Shown here one piece after another: positions 1 through 13,744 of a stretch of 64,000 nt of DNA; position 1 is the stretch's first letter, and each line of letters starts with the position of its first letter. The translations under genes were made by a program, and so were the position numbers. The stretch is from Physcomitrium patens (taxonomy: Eukaryota > Streptophyta > Bryopsida > Funariales > Funariaceae): assembly GCF_000002425.4 (NCBI RefSeq), contig NC_037263.1:12294733-12358732 (forward strand), given 5' to 3'. The notes under the pieces are model-generated. The model ran no database searches. It saw only the letters and a list, made by a program, of their open reading frames with translations, and was not told the DNA's origin.

Positions 1-244
1 ATAGATGGTCCTCTTTTTTTTAACCTTAAATTTTGATGTGAAGTTGACTAAAAAAAATGAATTAGATAGTTAGCAATTAATTGTAAAACTCAAAATACAA
101 TAATAGTACTATAAATGAATAAATAAAAAAATAATTAATTAAATTAAATTAAATTAAATAGTAGAAACCAAGCCTACAAGTTTTCATACCTTGAAATCAT
201 TAGTTGAATCTACTAGAGTCTTTCTTCAAGCCACAATAATAATA

Positions 245-289
<45 letters not shown>

Positions 290-2921
290 TGTTACGTCTT
301 TTATTTGAATGTATATAAATGAGTGTTGTCATGTTGTGGATTGGCTACCATGTGAAAATAATGGATTTATATTTTTAATATACAATTTACTAGACAACAT
401 GGTAAAAGCCATATTAGTGCATTTTTATTGGTCATGGGATGTGGATAGATTACTTCCTCAAAAAGAGGTAGTTTAAAAGGACTTCTATTAGAATTTATAT
501 AAATTTATTTTCTTTTGATAGTGACTTTGAAGTTTATCTAATGAGTAGTAACCTTTAAATATTTAGAGTCATCTTTATTAGATATTGGTGACCCTTAAAG
601 TCTTATTTTGTTTCTTTTATATGCTGTTCAGGACATATATTGTACAAATCTTGTAAAAAAAAAAATTGGAGAGGGATTTTGGTAGCAAAAAGAGAGTTTA
701 GGACATCCATATAAATGAATGAAGATGGATGATGAAAATCTCCATTCCTATTGGTCAAAAATCATGACCAATGGACTTCAAGGAGGCTGAATGAGGCCAT
801 ATTAGAGATTTGGGTTAGTCTTTTGGAGTCATTCGAGCTTTGGAGGCTAGGATCAATAAGTTTAGGATTTTGACTATGATTTTGGTTCAAGTTTTTAGTC
901 CTTTGGAGTTTATATGAAAGAGATATGGGCACTCAAAGTTAAGGTGTTGATTTTGTACCTACTATCATTCTTTTGGATATAACACACACGTACAAAAAGC
1001 AACAAAGGATCAGTAACTAGGATTGAAGAAAACACTCTTTCAACTATACTTTTGGCATACTATTTGATGGATTTCAAGTTTTAATGAAAGAGATATTAGA
1101 GATTGAAGTCAGTATTTGCAAATCTAAGGGTAGTAAGTAACCCAAATTACGAGTGGTTGTATTTTGAGCTATATCTTATGCAATTTGACAAGTTTTTGGC
1201 AAAAAATTTCTAAAAATGTGTATTTTTATGTAGTCAAATTTTATATATAAATTTTGTGGCATTTGAGTTTTGGATTTTTTGAGATATGAAGAAAATAGTT
1301 TTCAGGTCTTTATAGATTAGGATTTAGATCACATATTAGGATTTCTAAGATGCTAGATAATTAATAATAGATTTATGGTTTATTTTTTTGTAATAAAGCT
1401 CAAAGATAAAATCTAAGTCAAATAAAAATTTTAGAAAAATTGAATGGTTGGATCAAGATATATGAATTTTCAAAGTTTAGGATAAAAATATCATTTGAGA
1501 GAAGAAAATATTTTGAAGGATTTTGTTATATTTTAAACTTTTGTACAAATAAAGGGATTTTTGGGAGCCAAGACATCATATATAAGCCAAAGCTAAAGTC
1601 TCTATAGCTAGAGACCTCGTATATTCCCAGATTGCAAATCACACCACACGACAATGTGACAAGAAGTTAGAATTTAAGCTTACAAAAGAAAGAAAGATGT
1701 TGAATATGACATAGATTGAATTACTACTTGAGTAATATGGCTATTGTAATTGTAGTTTAAAAATTATTAAGATAAAAATATAACAAATCAAAAACCTTGA
1801 TGATATAGCCAAAAGTTGCAATTCTTGCTTGTAGAAGAGAAAAAAGCCTCAAAGATCCTCACATTGAAAGACTATTTAAGCAATGGCACAACTTATGATT
1901 TTTAACACCAAGACAAATGATTCAACAAAATAATTTAGCTAATAGAATAAAAAAAGAATATAAAGTAGATAACAACTTTGTTAATTGTTTACCACCAATC
2001 ACTTTTCAATTTTATCTTAATTTACTTCCTTACAAAAATAATATCTAATTTGAGTTTAATAAGATTTATCAACAAACTAACTTTATATAAAAATACATAC
2101 AAGTGTTGAAGCAAAATAACAATAGACATAAGAAAATACACATGTTTAAAGAACCTTACATACAAAAAAATACATGCAAAAAAAAATTTATATGATACAA
2201 GAGTGGATTCAAATTGACACAAGGCATAGAGACAAATCACAATTAAAAAGAAGTATTTTTCAACAAAGATTATAGGTTTAGATCAAAGGCTTACATAAGT
2301 TTGTATCAAAAAATTAATAATTGAAGAAAATAAAATAAATATAAATGATCTTTGATATGCTTTATATAATAATGAAATAATAAAAATAAATATATTTGAA
2401 TAAATATAGATAAAAAATTCTTTAAAATAATCTAAAATAAAAAAGGTGATTGAATAAAATCTTTGTTTAGCATGATTATCTAAGACAATTCTATAAGCCA
2501 TCATAGATCATTGATTTAGTGTATTATTTTTTTCTATTAGAAATCTAGTCTTGTTTTAGTAGAAATTTAATAAAAGAGCTCAATAATCCTAGTTAAGGTA
2601 AAGAATTCAAAGAATGTAAATTAATAAAATATGATTTATTTTAGAAAAGGATGATAAAAAGAAATGAAAAAATAGGTACATTCAAAAAGAACTTCAATAG
2701 CTAATATCAAAGACAAAAAGATTATAGATGCTTAAAATTAAAATAAAAGAAAATAAAGTATTGATAAAAAGGCCTCATTTTTGCTTTCATATATATTTCT
2801 AATTAAAAAGTTATTTAATAATATCTTATGGACTACATAATGTATGTATAACTTGTAGAGCAATTTTTTGATCCATGCATCATATTATGAACTAGTAATA
2901 TAAGTAACCAATATACACAGC
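1..2921. other. AT-rich gene-free DNA
   Basis: No gene can be supported here. The stretch is strongly AT-rich, stops are frequent in all frames and the only ORFs are short and low in complexity. A (TA)n tract lies at about 249-286. It may be very old transposon sequence, but I recognise no domain or terminal repeat. Confidence 0.6.
249..286. repeat. (TA)n microsatellite
   Basis: An uninterrupted TA dinucleotide tract of about 38 bp. Similar tracts occur at about 3,117-3,144, 3,660-3,712, 11,848-11,864, 11,934-11,959 and 54,413-54,433. Confidence 0.9.
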
Positions 2922-3116
2922 TATCAAGGACATAATTCATATAGAACCAAAAGATCAATATTTTTTTCTTTAATTAAAAAGAGTAGATAATCACTTAAAG
3001 ATGATATAATATTAAGACTTAAATGGCTATTATCAAGGATAAGAGCATGAAAGACTCTTGAAACAAGAATAAAAAAAAATATTGACAAGAGTAAAAAAGG
3101 CTTGATTCTTACCTCC

Positions 3117-3148
<32 letters not shown>

Positions 3149-3155
3149 TATCTTT
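2922..3155 (-). repeat. LTR fragment of element D
   Basis: The terminal part of an LTR in minus orientation, recognised by alignment with the LTRs at 47,076-47,635 and 54,378-54,917. It shares the end block (TATCAAGG here, TGTCAAGG in the 47-kb copy), the block around 'gactcttgaaacaaga', and the run TTGACAAGAGT at 3,082-3,092. That run is the reverse complement of the predicted RNA start of the family. The fragment stops at a (TA)n tract, after which integrase sequence begins. The rest of the LTR, the 3' non-coding region and the chromodomain are missing. Confidence 0.7.
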
Positions 3156-3667
3156 CATGCTACAAGATTATCAACTTTTGAAAAGTTAAAACTATCAAGT
3201 TATAGATGATAATCATAATAAATAAAGCAATGTATTCATAAAGTAGTATATTATATTATTATAAAAAAAATCTATCAAAAGTAAAGAAATATTTAATTAT
3301 CTTAAAAGTAATTGATAGTATATTTCAAAATTTCATTCACCCATTCTATTTGTCCATCAATTTAAGGATAGAAAGTTGAAGACAGTTTTATGTCTACCTT
3401 CAATATCTTAAAAATAATTTTCCAAAACCTTGATATAAATTGAGTTTTTTTATCTAATATAATATCTTTTGGAAATCTATGAAAGAAATAAATATTATCA
3501 AGAGAAAATTTATTTATTCCTTTATTTGTAATAGATTTTGTAAGTAATATAAAATATGTCATTTTGGTGAAATAATATACTATTACAAATATAGAGTCAT
3601 AAAAAAATTGAAATTAAAAGATCTATGATTAATTCTATAGAATTAAAAGACCATGGCGATATATATA

Positions 3668-3705
<38 letters not shown>

Positions 3706-6190
3706 TATATATAATGATTAAAAAATCCATAAGATTAATTAAAAAGATTTTTTTATCTTAAATAGATATTTTATAATGGTATAAAGCTTTTGATTGCCTT
3801 CCGCATTTGAGACCACCAAATATGTTTGGATATTACTTTTAAAGTCTTACTATATCCAAAAAATTCTATAGTTGAAAAGTCTTAACAAGCTTAAAGAGTA
3901 TGTAATTATGCTTCAACTTTTGGAACATATAAGTATCTTTTAAAATATAAAAGATTATTCTTGAACTTAAATTTTGAAGTATTATGAGTTTTAAATATAT
4001 TATTTTTTATATTATAAATAAAAAGATTAAAAAATATATTTAATTAATTTTTTTAAAAAAAATGAATCAATAATCAATATTTATTTCATTGTCTAAAGAT
4101 GAAATTACTCAAGTTTCAAAAGAATTATTTGTTATAGATGAAAAGTTGTATTACCTTTTTTTGAAGTAAGATAAGAACATTTAGATAGGATGTTTAACAA
4201 ACCTTGTTGTTTTCTTTGTCAATAAGTATTTTTGAATTCAAATCTTAACAAAGATATGCTTCAATAAGACTAGTAATAATTTAAAATATATTTTGACATG
4301 AAATACTTGAGATTTGTATGATTTATATATATGGTAGTTGAATTTAAAGTGCCTTTTATATAATAATATTATTTTTTGAATGAATTTATAATTATAAATT
4401 ATAGGTTATAAATTATATATTATATAATTATAAATTATTTTATAAATTATAAATTTCTTTGTTGTAGATCTTGTAGTTAATCTTTGCTACTGAATTTTTT
4501 TTCAAATGAAAAGTTAATAGATGAAATTTAACATCCACTTTGATTTGTGACAATATCACATCCAAAACAATGTTTGATGCATTTGTTTTTATAAAAGATG
4601 TCTTTGAGAAGTTGATGCAATATAAGATTGATTTAAAAGTAAAAGGTATCTTTAAAGCTTCAAGTAATATTTTTGCTTCTTTATTCTACTCAAATTTTTC
4701 TTTAAAAGTCAAATATATAAGTGGAATTAAAACTTGAAAAAATTCTTTATAAAGATTTAATAATAATTTTTAAATTTTAAAAAATATTAAATATCATTTA
4801 TTATTTATAAAATCTTTCAATCTATAATAGTTTAAAATTTCTTAGAATCCATTATAAGATCAACATTTGAAATAATGTATCTTAAAAAGTCAATTTTAGT
4901 AGTATAAAATATATTTTTTTTTATCTTGACATATACTCTTATATCTCTAAGTTTTTACAACACATGAAAAATATGAATTTTATATTCTTTTATATTCTTA
5001 AAATAGATTAAGATGTTATTTAAATAATAAATGATAAAATCATCTAAAAATTCACAATAAATATCATATATAAGATGTTGAAAAGAAATTGGTGTGTTTA
5101 TGAATCCAAAAAATATGATATTCTATTCAAAATATTTATATCTAGTTCAAAGTATAGTCTTTTATTTACCTCTTTTTTTATATATACTAAGTTGTATACT
5201 CTTTATAGATCTATTTTAATATAGATCTTTATTTAATTCAATTAATCAAAAAGCCTTAAAATCAAAAGTAGAAGATACCTATTTTAAACAATGGAATTTT
5301 TAAATCTTTAATAATTTATATTTATTTGCAAAGATCCATCTTATTTCTTCAAAAATAATATAGAAGTTTCAATTGGAGATTTTAAATGGCATATGAAATT
5401 CTTAACTAGATTCTTGTCAATAAATTCTTTGAATATAACCAACTTATTTTAGGCTAAGTTATAGATTGATCCAAATAGTGGTTAAATTTCTTCTTGAAGA
5501 TAAATTAAGCAATCTAAAGAAAAAATTTATAAAATAATATTTACATTTTTTTTCACAAACATCTTAATAATCTTGATTTTGGCTTAGAATTCCACTTGAT
5601 GTCTTTCCACCATCAAAATTAGCTGTGGCATTTTCAAAAAAAGATGACATTTTTTTGCAATATGCTTAAAAGCTCTTATAGCTATCAATAAAGATTTGGT
5701 TATATTATACTTATAATTTTCTACAAAAGTCTAAATTAGGTTATAGAAAAAATTAAGGTTACAAAAAATCATATCTATTTAAAGATTTTTTTTTAATTAT
5801 AATAAATCTAAAATAATTAGATTATAAAGAGATATAATAACATTAATTATTATTAAGCTATTATGACTATTAATTACTACATATTAAAGAATAAATTTAA
5901 GCATAATATCTTTAGAAGAGAAAAATAACTATCTATTATTTCTACATGTATAAACTTAATTTTTTGATTTAAAATACATTTTATTTTTTAATAAAAATAT
6001 TATCTATAAACAAAATTGAGGCTCTTAAATTTAATAAGGCAAAGGCTTTATAATATTTTGGTCCTACATAAACATCTATTATAAAACAAGATGGAGACTT
6101 TTAGAAGAAAATATGACCTTTAATAGATGTTATATTAGATTCTAGCTGCACAATTCTTAGTATTGCTAAAAGAAGTTATTTTTTAATACA
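3156..6190 (-). pseudogene. Element D: decayed gypsy pol (INT to protease)
   Basis: A minus-strand relic of a Ty3/gypsy pol region. An integrase piece at 3,362-3,562 keeps DNIYFFHRFP, the changed second-Asp block IILDKKTQF and the FW...LSSTFYP block. The RNase H region is at about 4,080-4,740, and the RT active site at about 5,010-5,040 reads YLNN in place of YLDD. The protease motif region is near 6,000-6,050. Order and content match element B (48,203-52,611) at higher decay, with many stops and frameshifts. Homology to B is lost near 6,190, so the gag side is missing or unrecognisable. It cannot make protein. Confidence 0.75.
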
Positions 6191-8851
6191 TTATCATCCT
6201 TAATAAAGATTATGAATCCTCTTTCATTAAAGATCTAAATCAAAAAAGAATGCTTTTAGATAGTAGAGCACTTATAAATCTAAGGTGAATAAATTCATTA
6301 GAATATTGGAAGCAATACAACCTTAAGTAGAACTTTACTTATTGTAAAATTTCTTGAATTTTTTTATTTTATTCTATCAAACTTCTCTAATATATTTATT
6401 CTTGTCTCCCTCATATTTTTAGTAATAAGACTTCTTGGATTTAATTATGATATTAATCTACTTATTTTTCTCAATTGCATAATTATTTGATATAGACTTT
6501 GAACTTTATTACTAACTTCTTTCATAGTTATAGGAATAATACTTGTATTATTATAATCAAAAATACATAACATTTCTATCTTAAGAGTGTTGAAAATCTC
6601 ACAAAGATTTATGAACTAAAATAAACTCTCACAAGTTGGAAGTCTAATTCAGTTCATAACAATTTTAATTATTTAATTTTTCTAACAAAAGTCATATTAC
6701 CATTTGATTTATGTCTAAGACTTCCAATAACTCTTTAATTATAAATTAGGTAAAATCATCTAATAGGAAGTTTTTTCTAGCCCAAAATTATTATTTATTT
6801 GTGAATTAATTAGCTAAAAATTCTCTTATTTTTTACTTAAAAATAATTAATCTTCTTAATTGATTAAATGATACTTTCTTACCTTCATAAAACTACAATA
6901 TAATCTCTTAAATAATTCAAAAGATCACATATTTAAAATATATATAATTTTTATTTTCATTATTTTTATTATTAATTATTATTAAAATTTAATAGTTCAT
7001 TCAAGAATAATTTTTCATCTAAAAATAATTTTTTAATCACAAATAAAAATTCATTCACTTAAAATAAATTTTTATTTATCAAAATTCATCCAATTTGACT
7101 TAGCTTCATCTAAAAAAAATCATCCAATAGAATTCAATTTCATTGTCAATTTCTATCTATATGATTTATTTATAATATTTAAATAATAAATTTATAATAT
7201 CATCCAAATAGGAATCAAGGGTGGTTGGTACTTTTAAACTTATTGCTACATCCACATTTTTTAATTTAACATACTACGGCTGATTGTTAGCTTCAAATTA
7301 AATCCAATTGGTCTTGTTAAAAAGAAGACTTAAAGACACATCTACTTTTAAAATTTTACCTTAAAATTTGGTTATGTGACTCTAATATTGCGCTTAAAAA
7401 TTGATGCTTCAATTTGGTAAGGCAGTAATCTTCTTTCTACTAAATTCAGTGCTACAGCTAGGTCCTTGATTATCCTTTAGTAAATCTAAGCTTATTGAAA
7501 TTTCAACTTTGAATAGAATCTTTTCCTAAAATTTCAGCCCTTTTAGTGTCTCAATCTTCTTAATTTTATCTTCCAAAGTTGTGCCTTGACTTCGCTACTT
7601 GAATTTGGAGGCAGCAAATCCTCTTTATAAGAATCAACAATCCTAACATGTTCCAGCTCAAATATGATTGATTCATAGCTTTTAAAAAACTATACTTCAT
7701 CAATTTTCTAGCAAGACAATATTTTTTGCTTTATAGCTTGTAAGCAATGACAAAGAGCCTTTCAAAATAGAACTACCAAATTGTAAAGGTAGAATATGAG
7801 CCTTCACTAAATTAGAGGTTTTCTCCTTATGAAAATTCTAAATTCTAAGATTTTATGTTTAAAAAATTGCAATAATAATTAATACTTCTATCTAAAATTT
7901 CAAAATCTAATTCTAAAAATTAAAAGAAAAATAGTAGAACAACCAAACTACTTACAAAGCCTATGAAAAAATTTGTATAGCTTTGTCTATGAACAAAAAA
8001 AAGAAGAAGAAGAGTGAGGGCTTGATTGTCCAACCATTTTATACAAGTGTTTGAAGCCCTAAGTATAGTTGCCACATCTCCACTATTGAGATTCAATGAA
8101 TTTCATTAAGATATATGATTCACAAGGCCTTCTAAATCTAAATCCGATTTTACAGCTAAATACTTTTATAATTATCTAATAATTATATTTTTGATAAAAC
8201 TATTTCCACCATTATATTCAAAATAAATTTTTATTCCAAGATTCCTTCTTTGCTTGTCCAAATCCATACTAAAATATAATATTTATATAATTTTAAAGAA
8301 TTATGACCTAAAGCTAATTAATTATTTAAATATAAAAAATTAGTCACTAAATAGTGTTATGATTTTATCAAAGAACTTGTAGAATTTTTACTATCAAATT
8401 AAACTTAAAATTTCCTAAAAATTCATGAATTTTTAGAACTTATGATTGTACTAATTTTTGGAAGTTCTAATAATTCTAAGAGTTAAGAGAATGCTAAAAG
8501 TTAAAGTTTTCTTTGAAAATACAAACTTTAACCTATCTAATAGAAGAAGGAAGAAGAATAAGAATTAATAGCAATAAATAAAATAACTAAGAACTAAAAA
8601 TTAGTATTAATGTAGGCTTTTTTCTATGATTTTTTTATTTTAAGCTTTTAAGACTTATATATTGTCTAAATTAATGTAATTAATAATTTCTTATATTATT
8701 ACTAATTAATATTTATTCAAAATCTTTAAACTAATCTTAATCTAATAATTATAATTTGACACTTTAAATACATTTTTTTATTTTAAAACAACTAATGAAT
8801 GAATTTAATAACTCATAAAATCTATAATAGTTATAAATATATTTTTATTCT

Positions 8852-8915
<64 letters not shown>

Positions 8916-9174
8916 TCTATAATTTTTTCTTATATCTTTATAATATAAAACTTTAATAAATCCAAAAGTCAAATTAAAAGAAGATAATCTGCAATCTCTA
9001 ATATCAAATAAAAATTTCTACAAAAAAAGATAATCTATTTAATTTAAAGAAAGAATCTATGTTAAAAAATAATAATAATTTAAAAATAAGTAGTCTATAA
9101 TCTTTTAAATACAATAAGAAAAGTAAAATAATTTATTCATTTAAAAAATAAATAAATTAAAATTCTTTTCAAAT
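6191..9174. other. AT-rich DNA, unidentified
   Basis: No gene supported. The segment 7,200-8,100 is slightly less AT-rich and could be a very old coding relic, but I recognise no protein motif in either strand. A long (TA)n tract is at about 8,855-8,913. Confidence 0.5.
8855..8913. repeat. Long (TA)n microsatellite
   Basis: About 59 bp of uninterrupted TA dinucleotides, the longest such tract in the window. Confidence 0.95.
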
Positions 9175-10095
9175 TATCAAGGATATGATTTTTAAAGAAT
9201 CAAAAGATTAATATATTCTTATTTTACTAAAAAAAATAGATAATTACTCAAAGATGGAATAATATAAAAATTTAAATGATTGCTATTAAAATCAAGAGCA
9301 CTAAAGACTCTTGAAACAAGACTAAGTAGAAGAAAGATATTAATAAGAATGAAGAAGGCTTCACTCTTGTCTTTGTATATACTATCAAATTAGAAGCTAC
9401 ATAGTAATATGGTTTAGGACCTTCAATACATTTCTAATTTGTAAGATATGTATGTAACTTGGAAAACAAGTTTCATATAAGTGTGTAATATAGCCAACTT
9501 ATTAGTGAAGTTTACAACGTATCAATCAACTAAAAACATGTATAAATTCAAATGTGTATCTATAAAGCTTATAAGAAGCTTTTCTAGAAGATATTATCAA
9601 ATCTACTTTCATTTATCTTCTAACAAATACTTCTTATTTAGATAATTGTATATATTTATGACAATTATATGTGATTAATTTATATTTTATAACATACAAT
9701 ATAAAATGTGGCTAATTTATGGGCTAAATTTTAATCCTACCAATTATCTATAAATGTGTAAAAAATCAAATTTGTGTCTACAAAGTTTTTAAGAAGCTTC
9801 AAAATAAAATGTGTATAATTTTATTTACTTTTATTTACTTCTATATAATTTTATTAATTTTTAATTTTATAATTAAATATATCATAAAATTATATAGTTT
9901 TTATTTTATTTTTATTTATAAAAACAAGTTCTATGAAAATTGGTATAATTACATATTAAAAAAGTTCAAAATGGATCAAATTATATTTAATACATATTTT
10001 GATCTTTATAATTTTTTTAAAGTAGTTAATAGGTCTTCTCAATGAGCTATAGAATTTCATACTATGGCATAAAAACTATCCTATTAAATGATCAT
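9175..10095 (-). mobile_element. Element E: degenerate gypsy LTR plus adjoining 3' region
   Basis: Starts with TATCAAGG, as LTR D does, and follows the 47-kb LTR through 'gactcttgaaacaaga', 'ggcttcactcttgtc', 'ggaccttcaat' and 'aagaagcttttctagaagat'. The block around 9,940-10,060 ('ttaaagtagttaataggtcttctcaa') matches 47,740-47,766, which lies inside the element next to its 3' LTR. So this is the 3' LTR of another minus-strand copy whose body would have been to the right. The RNA-start run is decayed by two C-to-T changes. The segment near 9,700-9,850 looks partly duplicated. Confidence 0.6.
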
Positions 10096-13000
10096 TGTTA
10101 ATACTAATTTTATAGAAAGATGTATGATGTCTTTTTGAATTCTAGCATGAACTTTGAAGGGCAATATTAGATGGATACAATCAAATTTGAATGTAGAATT
10201 AAGAAGATTGATATATTTATAAGTCTTTTCTTAATAAATCTAGTTGAATTTAATTTAAAGCTAGAAATCATCCATCATACATTAATTTATGAAGATAGAT
10301 GCATCAATGGATTTCGAAGTGCCAAATTTCTTTAATTAAAAATTTAATGGCGTTGTTTGTCTATTAATTAGTTATTATGGATGAAACTTAGATGAAAAGT
10401 TAAAAAGATTTAAAGATCAACTTGAATGAATTATTATATCAATAGATAAAATTTTACATAGATATAATATTTAGATAAAATTATCGATTAAGATGTGATG
10501 GATTTTAAGGATGAAAATAGAAATGACATCCATTATATAGATTAAATGGATGTAGATTGAATGTATGTATGAATCTTAACTAATTAGTAGATTAATAACT
10601 TAAATTAAATTACAATGGATAAGAAATAATTAATATTAACTTTTATGCAAGACTTTCAAAGCATTTAATTAGATGCACTTAATTTTTTTACTTTTTATTA
10701 CTTATATATATATTATGATTATTCTTTCAAGACCATTTCACCTCTTAATTCAAATTACAAGATAGCCTCAATTAAGAGTTGCTTTTAATTGGTGGTGTAG
10801 AGTGAGACAAGAAAAAAAACAAGAAAAAATAAACAACAAACAAAAAAACAAGTGAAAAGAATGTAATCTAACAATTACATACTTCAAAACCTAGATACAA
10901 TTTTTTCACTAGATTTTCATCCAATAAAAAATAAAGATAAAAAAATTAAAGTTATATTTTTAAATAAGTAATTTATTATCTTTCAAATGATGTAAGAAAC
11001 TTGTAAATCTAGTTTATTATGAGTAAGTTACAAAGATTATAAGATATGAAGTAAATATTTGAAAAGTTAAGTGAAAATACTTTAACTTAAAGATAACTTG
11101 TTTATAGATAAAGGATTTGAGCTTCACCAATACTGTATTAGGATATCTTATAAATTCTTTGAGGCCTTGATCTTATCATTTTATCTACACCTAAGGTGCT
11201 ACAATCCATATGAGACTTGAATACATCCTTTTCTATAAGAACTATATTAACTGTTGGTCATCCTATTTACTACTAGTAGAACTATTTTTTCCATTTTTTA
11301 CTTTATTTTGGCATTTAAAATCACTTAATTAGTCCAAGAAGATTGTATGGCCTTCAAATATTTCTCGATTTCATCATAATAGCTCCTGAGATGGTAAAAC
11401 TCAATTTTACAAAAGTCTTGAAATTTTGTTTTTAATATATGCTTGATAAAATTTAAAAATTCTTATAATACTTCTATAATTATAATATAATTTTTTGGAT
11501 ATATTTTTATATCTTGATAAATTATATAGTAATAAAATTAATTTAAATTAACTAAATATCTTATTTTATATGTAGATAATTAAAAAGACACGAGGTTCTT
11601 TTTTATGTTCTTTTTAAGTACTAACTAACATTTATAGGCTTATTTTTATATCACATGTAGATAAAAATCTAAAGTAAATATTGATCTCAAAAATTAAACA
11701 TTATTATTTAGCAATAAAAAAATTATTAAATTAATGAAAATAATTACCTCCAAGACTTACTAAGGCTCTATTCCAATAACTTTTCTTCTAATAAGACTTT
11801 TGTAATTTATAAGTACTTCTAAATTCTACTAAAAAATACTTAATATATATATATATATATATATAAAATTAAATGACTTAAAATTATATTTTTAATTAAT
11901 CTACCAATTAAGATCCATTGATGGAACTTATACATATATATATATATATATATATATATTGAAGTGGTACATTCTAGCCTTTGCTTCTTCTTACATTGCT
12001 TCTAGCTTCTACTAGAAAATACATATGATGTCAGTGCAGACCAAAAGATTATCTAAAAAATAATGCACTATAAAGCAGCAACAAAAGTTAAAGCTTTGTA
12101 GAGATGTAATTTACATTGGAGCTTGCACAATCTTAAAAATTTCTTCATGTTAGAACCTACTACTAAATATTTTAATATAAGAAGTTTGTCTCGACCAAAT
12201 ATTAATATGTGTATAATAAATGCCAATAATATTTTGGATTTTGTCACAATTGTGACCTATTTTGGCTTATGATATATAATAACTCTAATTGAATATATTA
12301 TCAAAATTGATCTAAAAGAAAATTTGATCATTGTTTTGATTGATTGAATGTGCTTAATCTTAAAAATGAATCAGTTAGTGAAAATTCTCAAGGTGCCAAA
12401 AACTTGGTTCTTAGAAGTACTTAAGATTCTAACCACTTTGTATTCCCTAAGTTCCTTAAATTCCTTTTTCAACATCCAATCAAAATACTTCTTTGTTTCT
12501 TTATCTTATATCCAAGTTGTCTTATATAATAGATATTTTTATCTACTTTATTAGTATTCTTTTTTTAAGTTAATAAAAAACTACGAATGTATTATTTAAA
12601 CTATTATACAAAAATACTTAGATATTTTTGTTTTAATTTTTTTCTTTTAAATATAATTTTTTTAAAAAATAAATATTATTATTAGACTTATGCTCATACA
12701 AAATTCTATTACTAAAACTATATGGTCTATTTTTTATATATCTTAGTCATTATTCCAAGCTAAGTATAACCATACTATTGTTTAGATAAAATTGTAGTAT
12801 TAGTTTGTATAGTCTTAAATTAGTGATATTAAATCTTTAAAAAATTATTTAAAAGTTTTTTTTCATATGTAGAACTAGTATAAGCACAATCAATAATTTT
12901 TGTATTTAGATTAGATGGATATGAAATAAATTTATGTTTCTGGCTTTTGGTTTTGTAGTCCACAAATTAAATTATAATAATGAAGCAAAAAATGTCTTAT

Positions 13001-13740
13001 TTCAAAATTATAATATCTAAATATTATAAGATATTCTAGAATTTATAAAAAATATAGTTAATTATTTGTAATCTAATTAAATATATTTTATTAAAAATAA
13101 TTTATTTAATGCATTAAATAAAGAAAAAAATACAAATAAATTGCTTAAGAGACTACATGATTGAATTTCAAGGATAATACTTCCACATCTATTTAAGATA
13201 TTTTTAGTACTAAATAAAATAAGAATAAATTTTATATTAGGTGTTGCTAATGCCACGACAACGCCAACCACTTGGTGTCATTATTTTTTTATTACAAGAT
13301 AAAATATACTCAATCAAATGGTTTAAAAGATATTGAACAAAGCAATTTGATTGGTTTGAAAGGTAGTAAACAAAGTTGGCATGTGGTGGATAGGGATTTA
13401 TGGTGGCAATAGCAAAATCTAGTGTAACATTAATAATACCCTTTATAGTTGCACCATAATCTAGAAAATATTCAGACCACAAATTAATGAACAAATTCTA
13501 CAATCTTTTAGTCTTTATCACCATTCTTTCTATACTAAAAATTTATATACAAATATACATACACATCAACATATTTTTATTTGAAATCCATTTCATTATA
13601 TTGATTACAAATGCCTTATTCATCTCTCTACATAAACACAAATAGAAATAATAATAATAATAATAATAATCCATTAAAAAAATCAACAAAAGAAAGAAAA
13701 AAAATGCAAGTTTGAGTGAAAAGAAATACACAAAAAAAAT
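10096..13740. other. AT-rich gene-free DNA
   Basis: No gene supported. The ORFs at 12,348-12,554 (+), 13,077-13,271 (-) and 13,237-13,494 (-) match no family I recognise. (TA)n tracts lie at about 11,848 and 11,934, and an (AAT)n tract at 13,648-13,671. Composition changes sharply at about 13,745, where the leader of the next gene begins. Confidence 0.5.
13648..13671. repeat. (AAT)n microsatellite
   Basis: Eight AAT units just before the change from AT-rich DNA to gene DNA. Confidence 0.9.
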
Positions 13741-13744
13741 AAAA

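Noticed and set aside
4540..4737. 65-codon plus-strand frame
   Set aside because: It is the antisense of the RNase H region of element D; the same antisense shadow occurs at 45,899-46,108 in element A.
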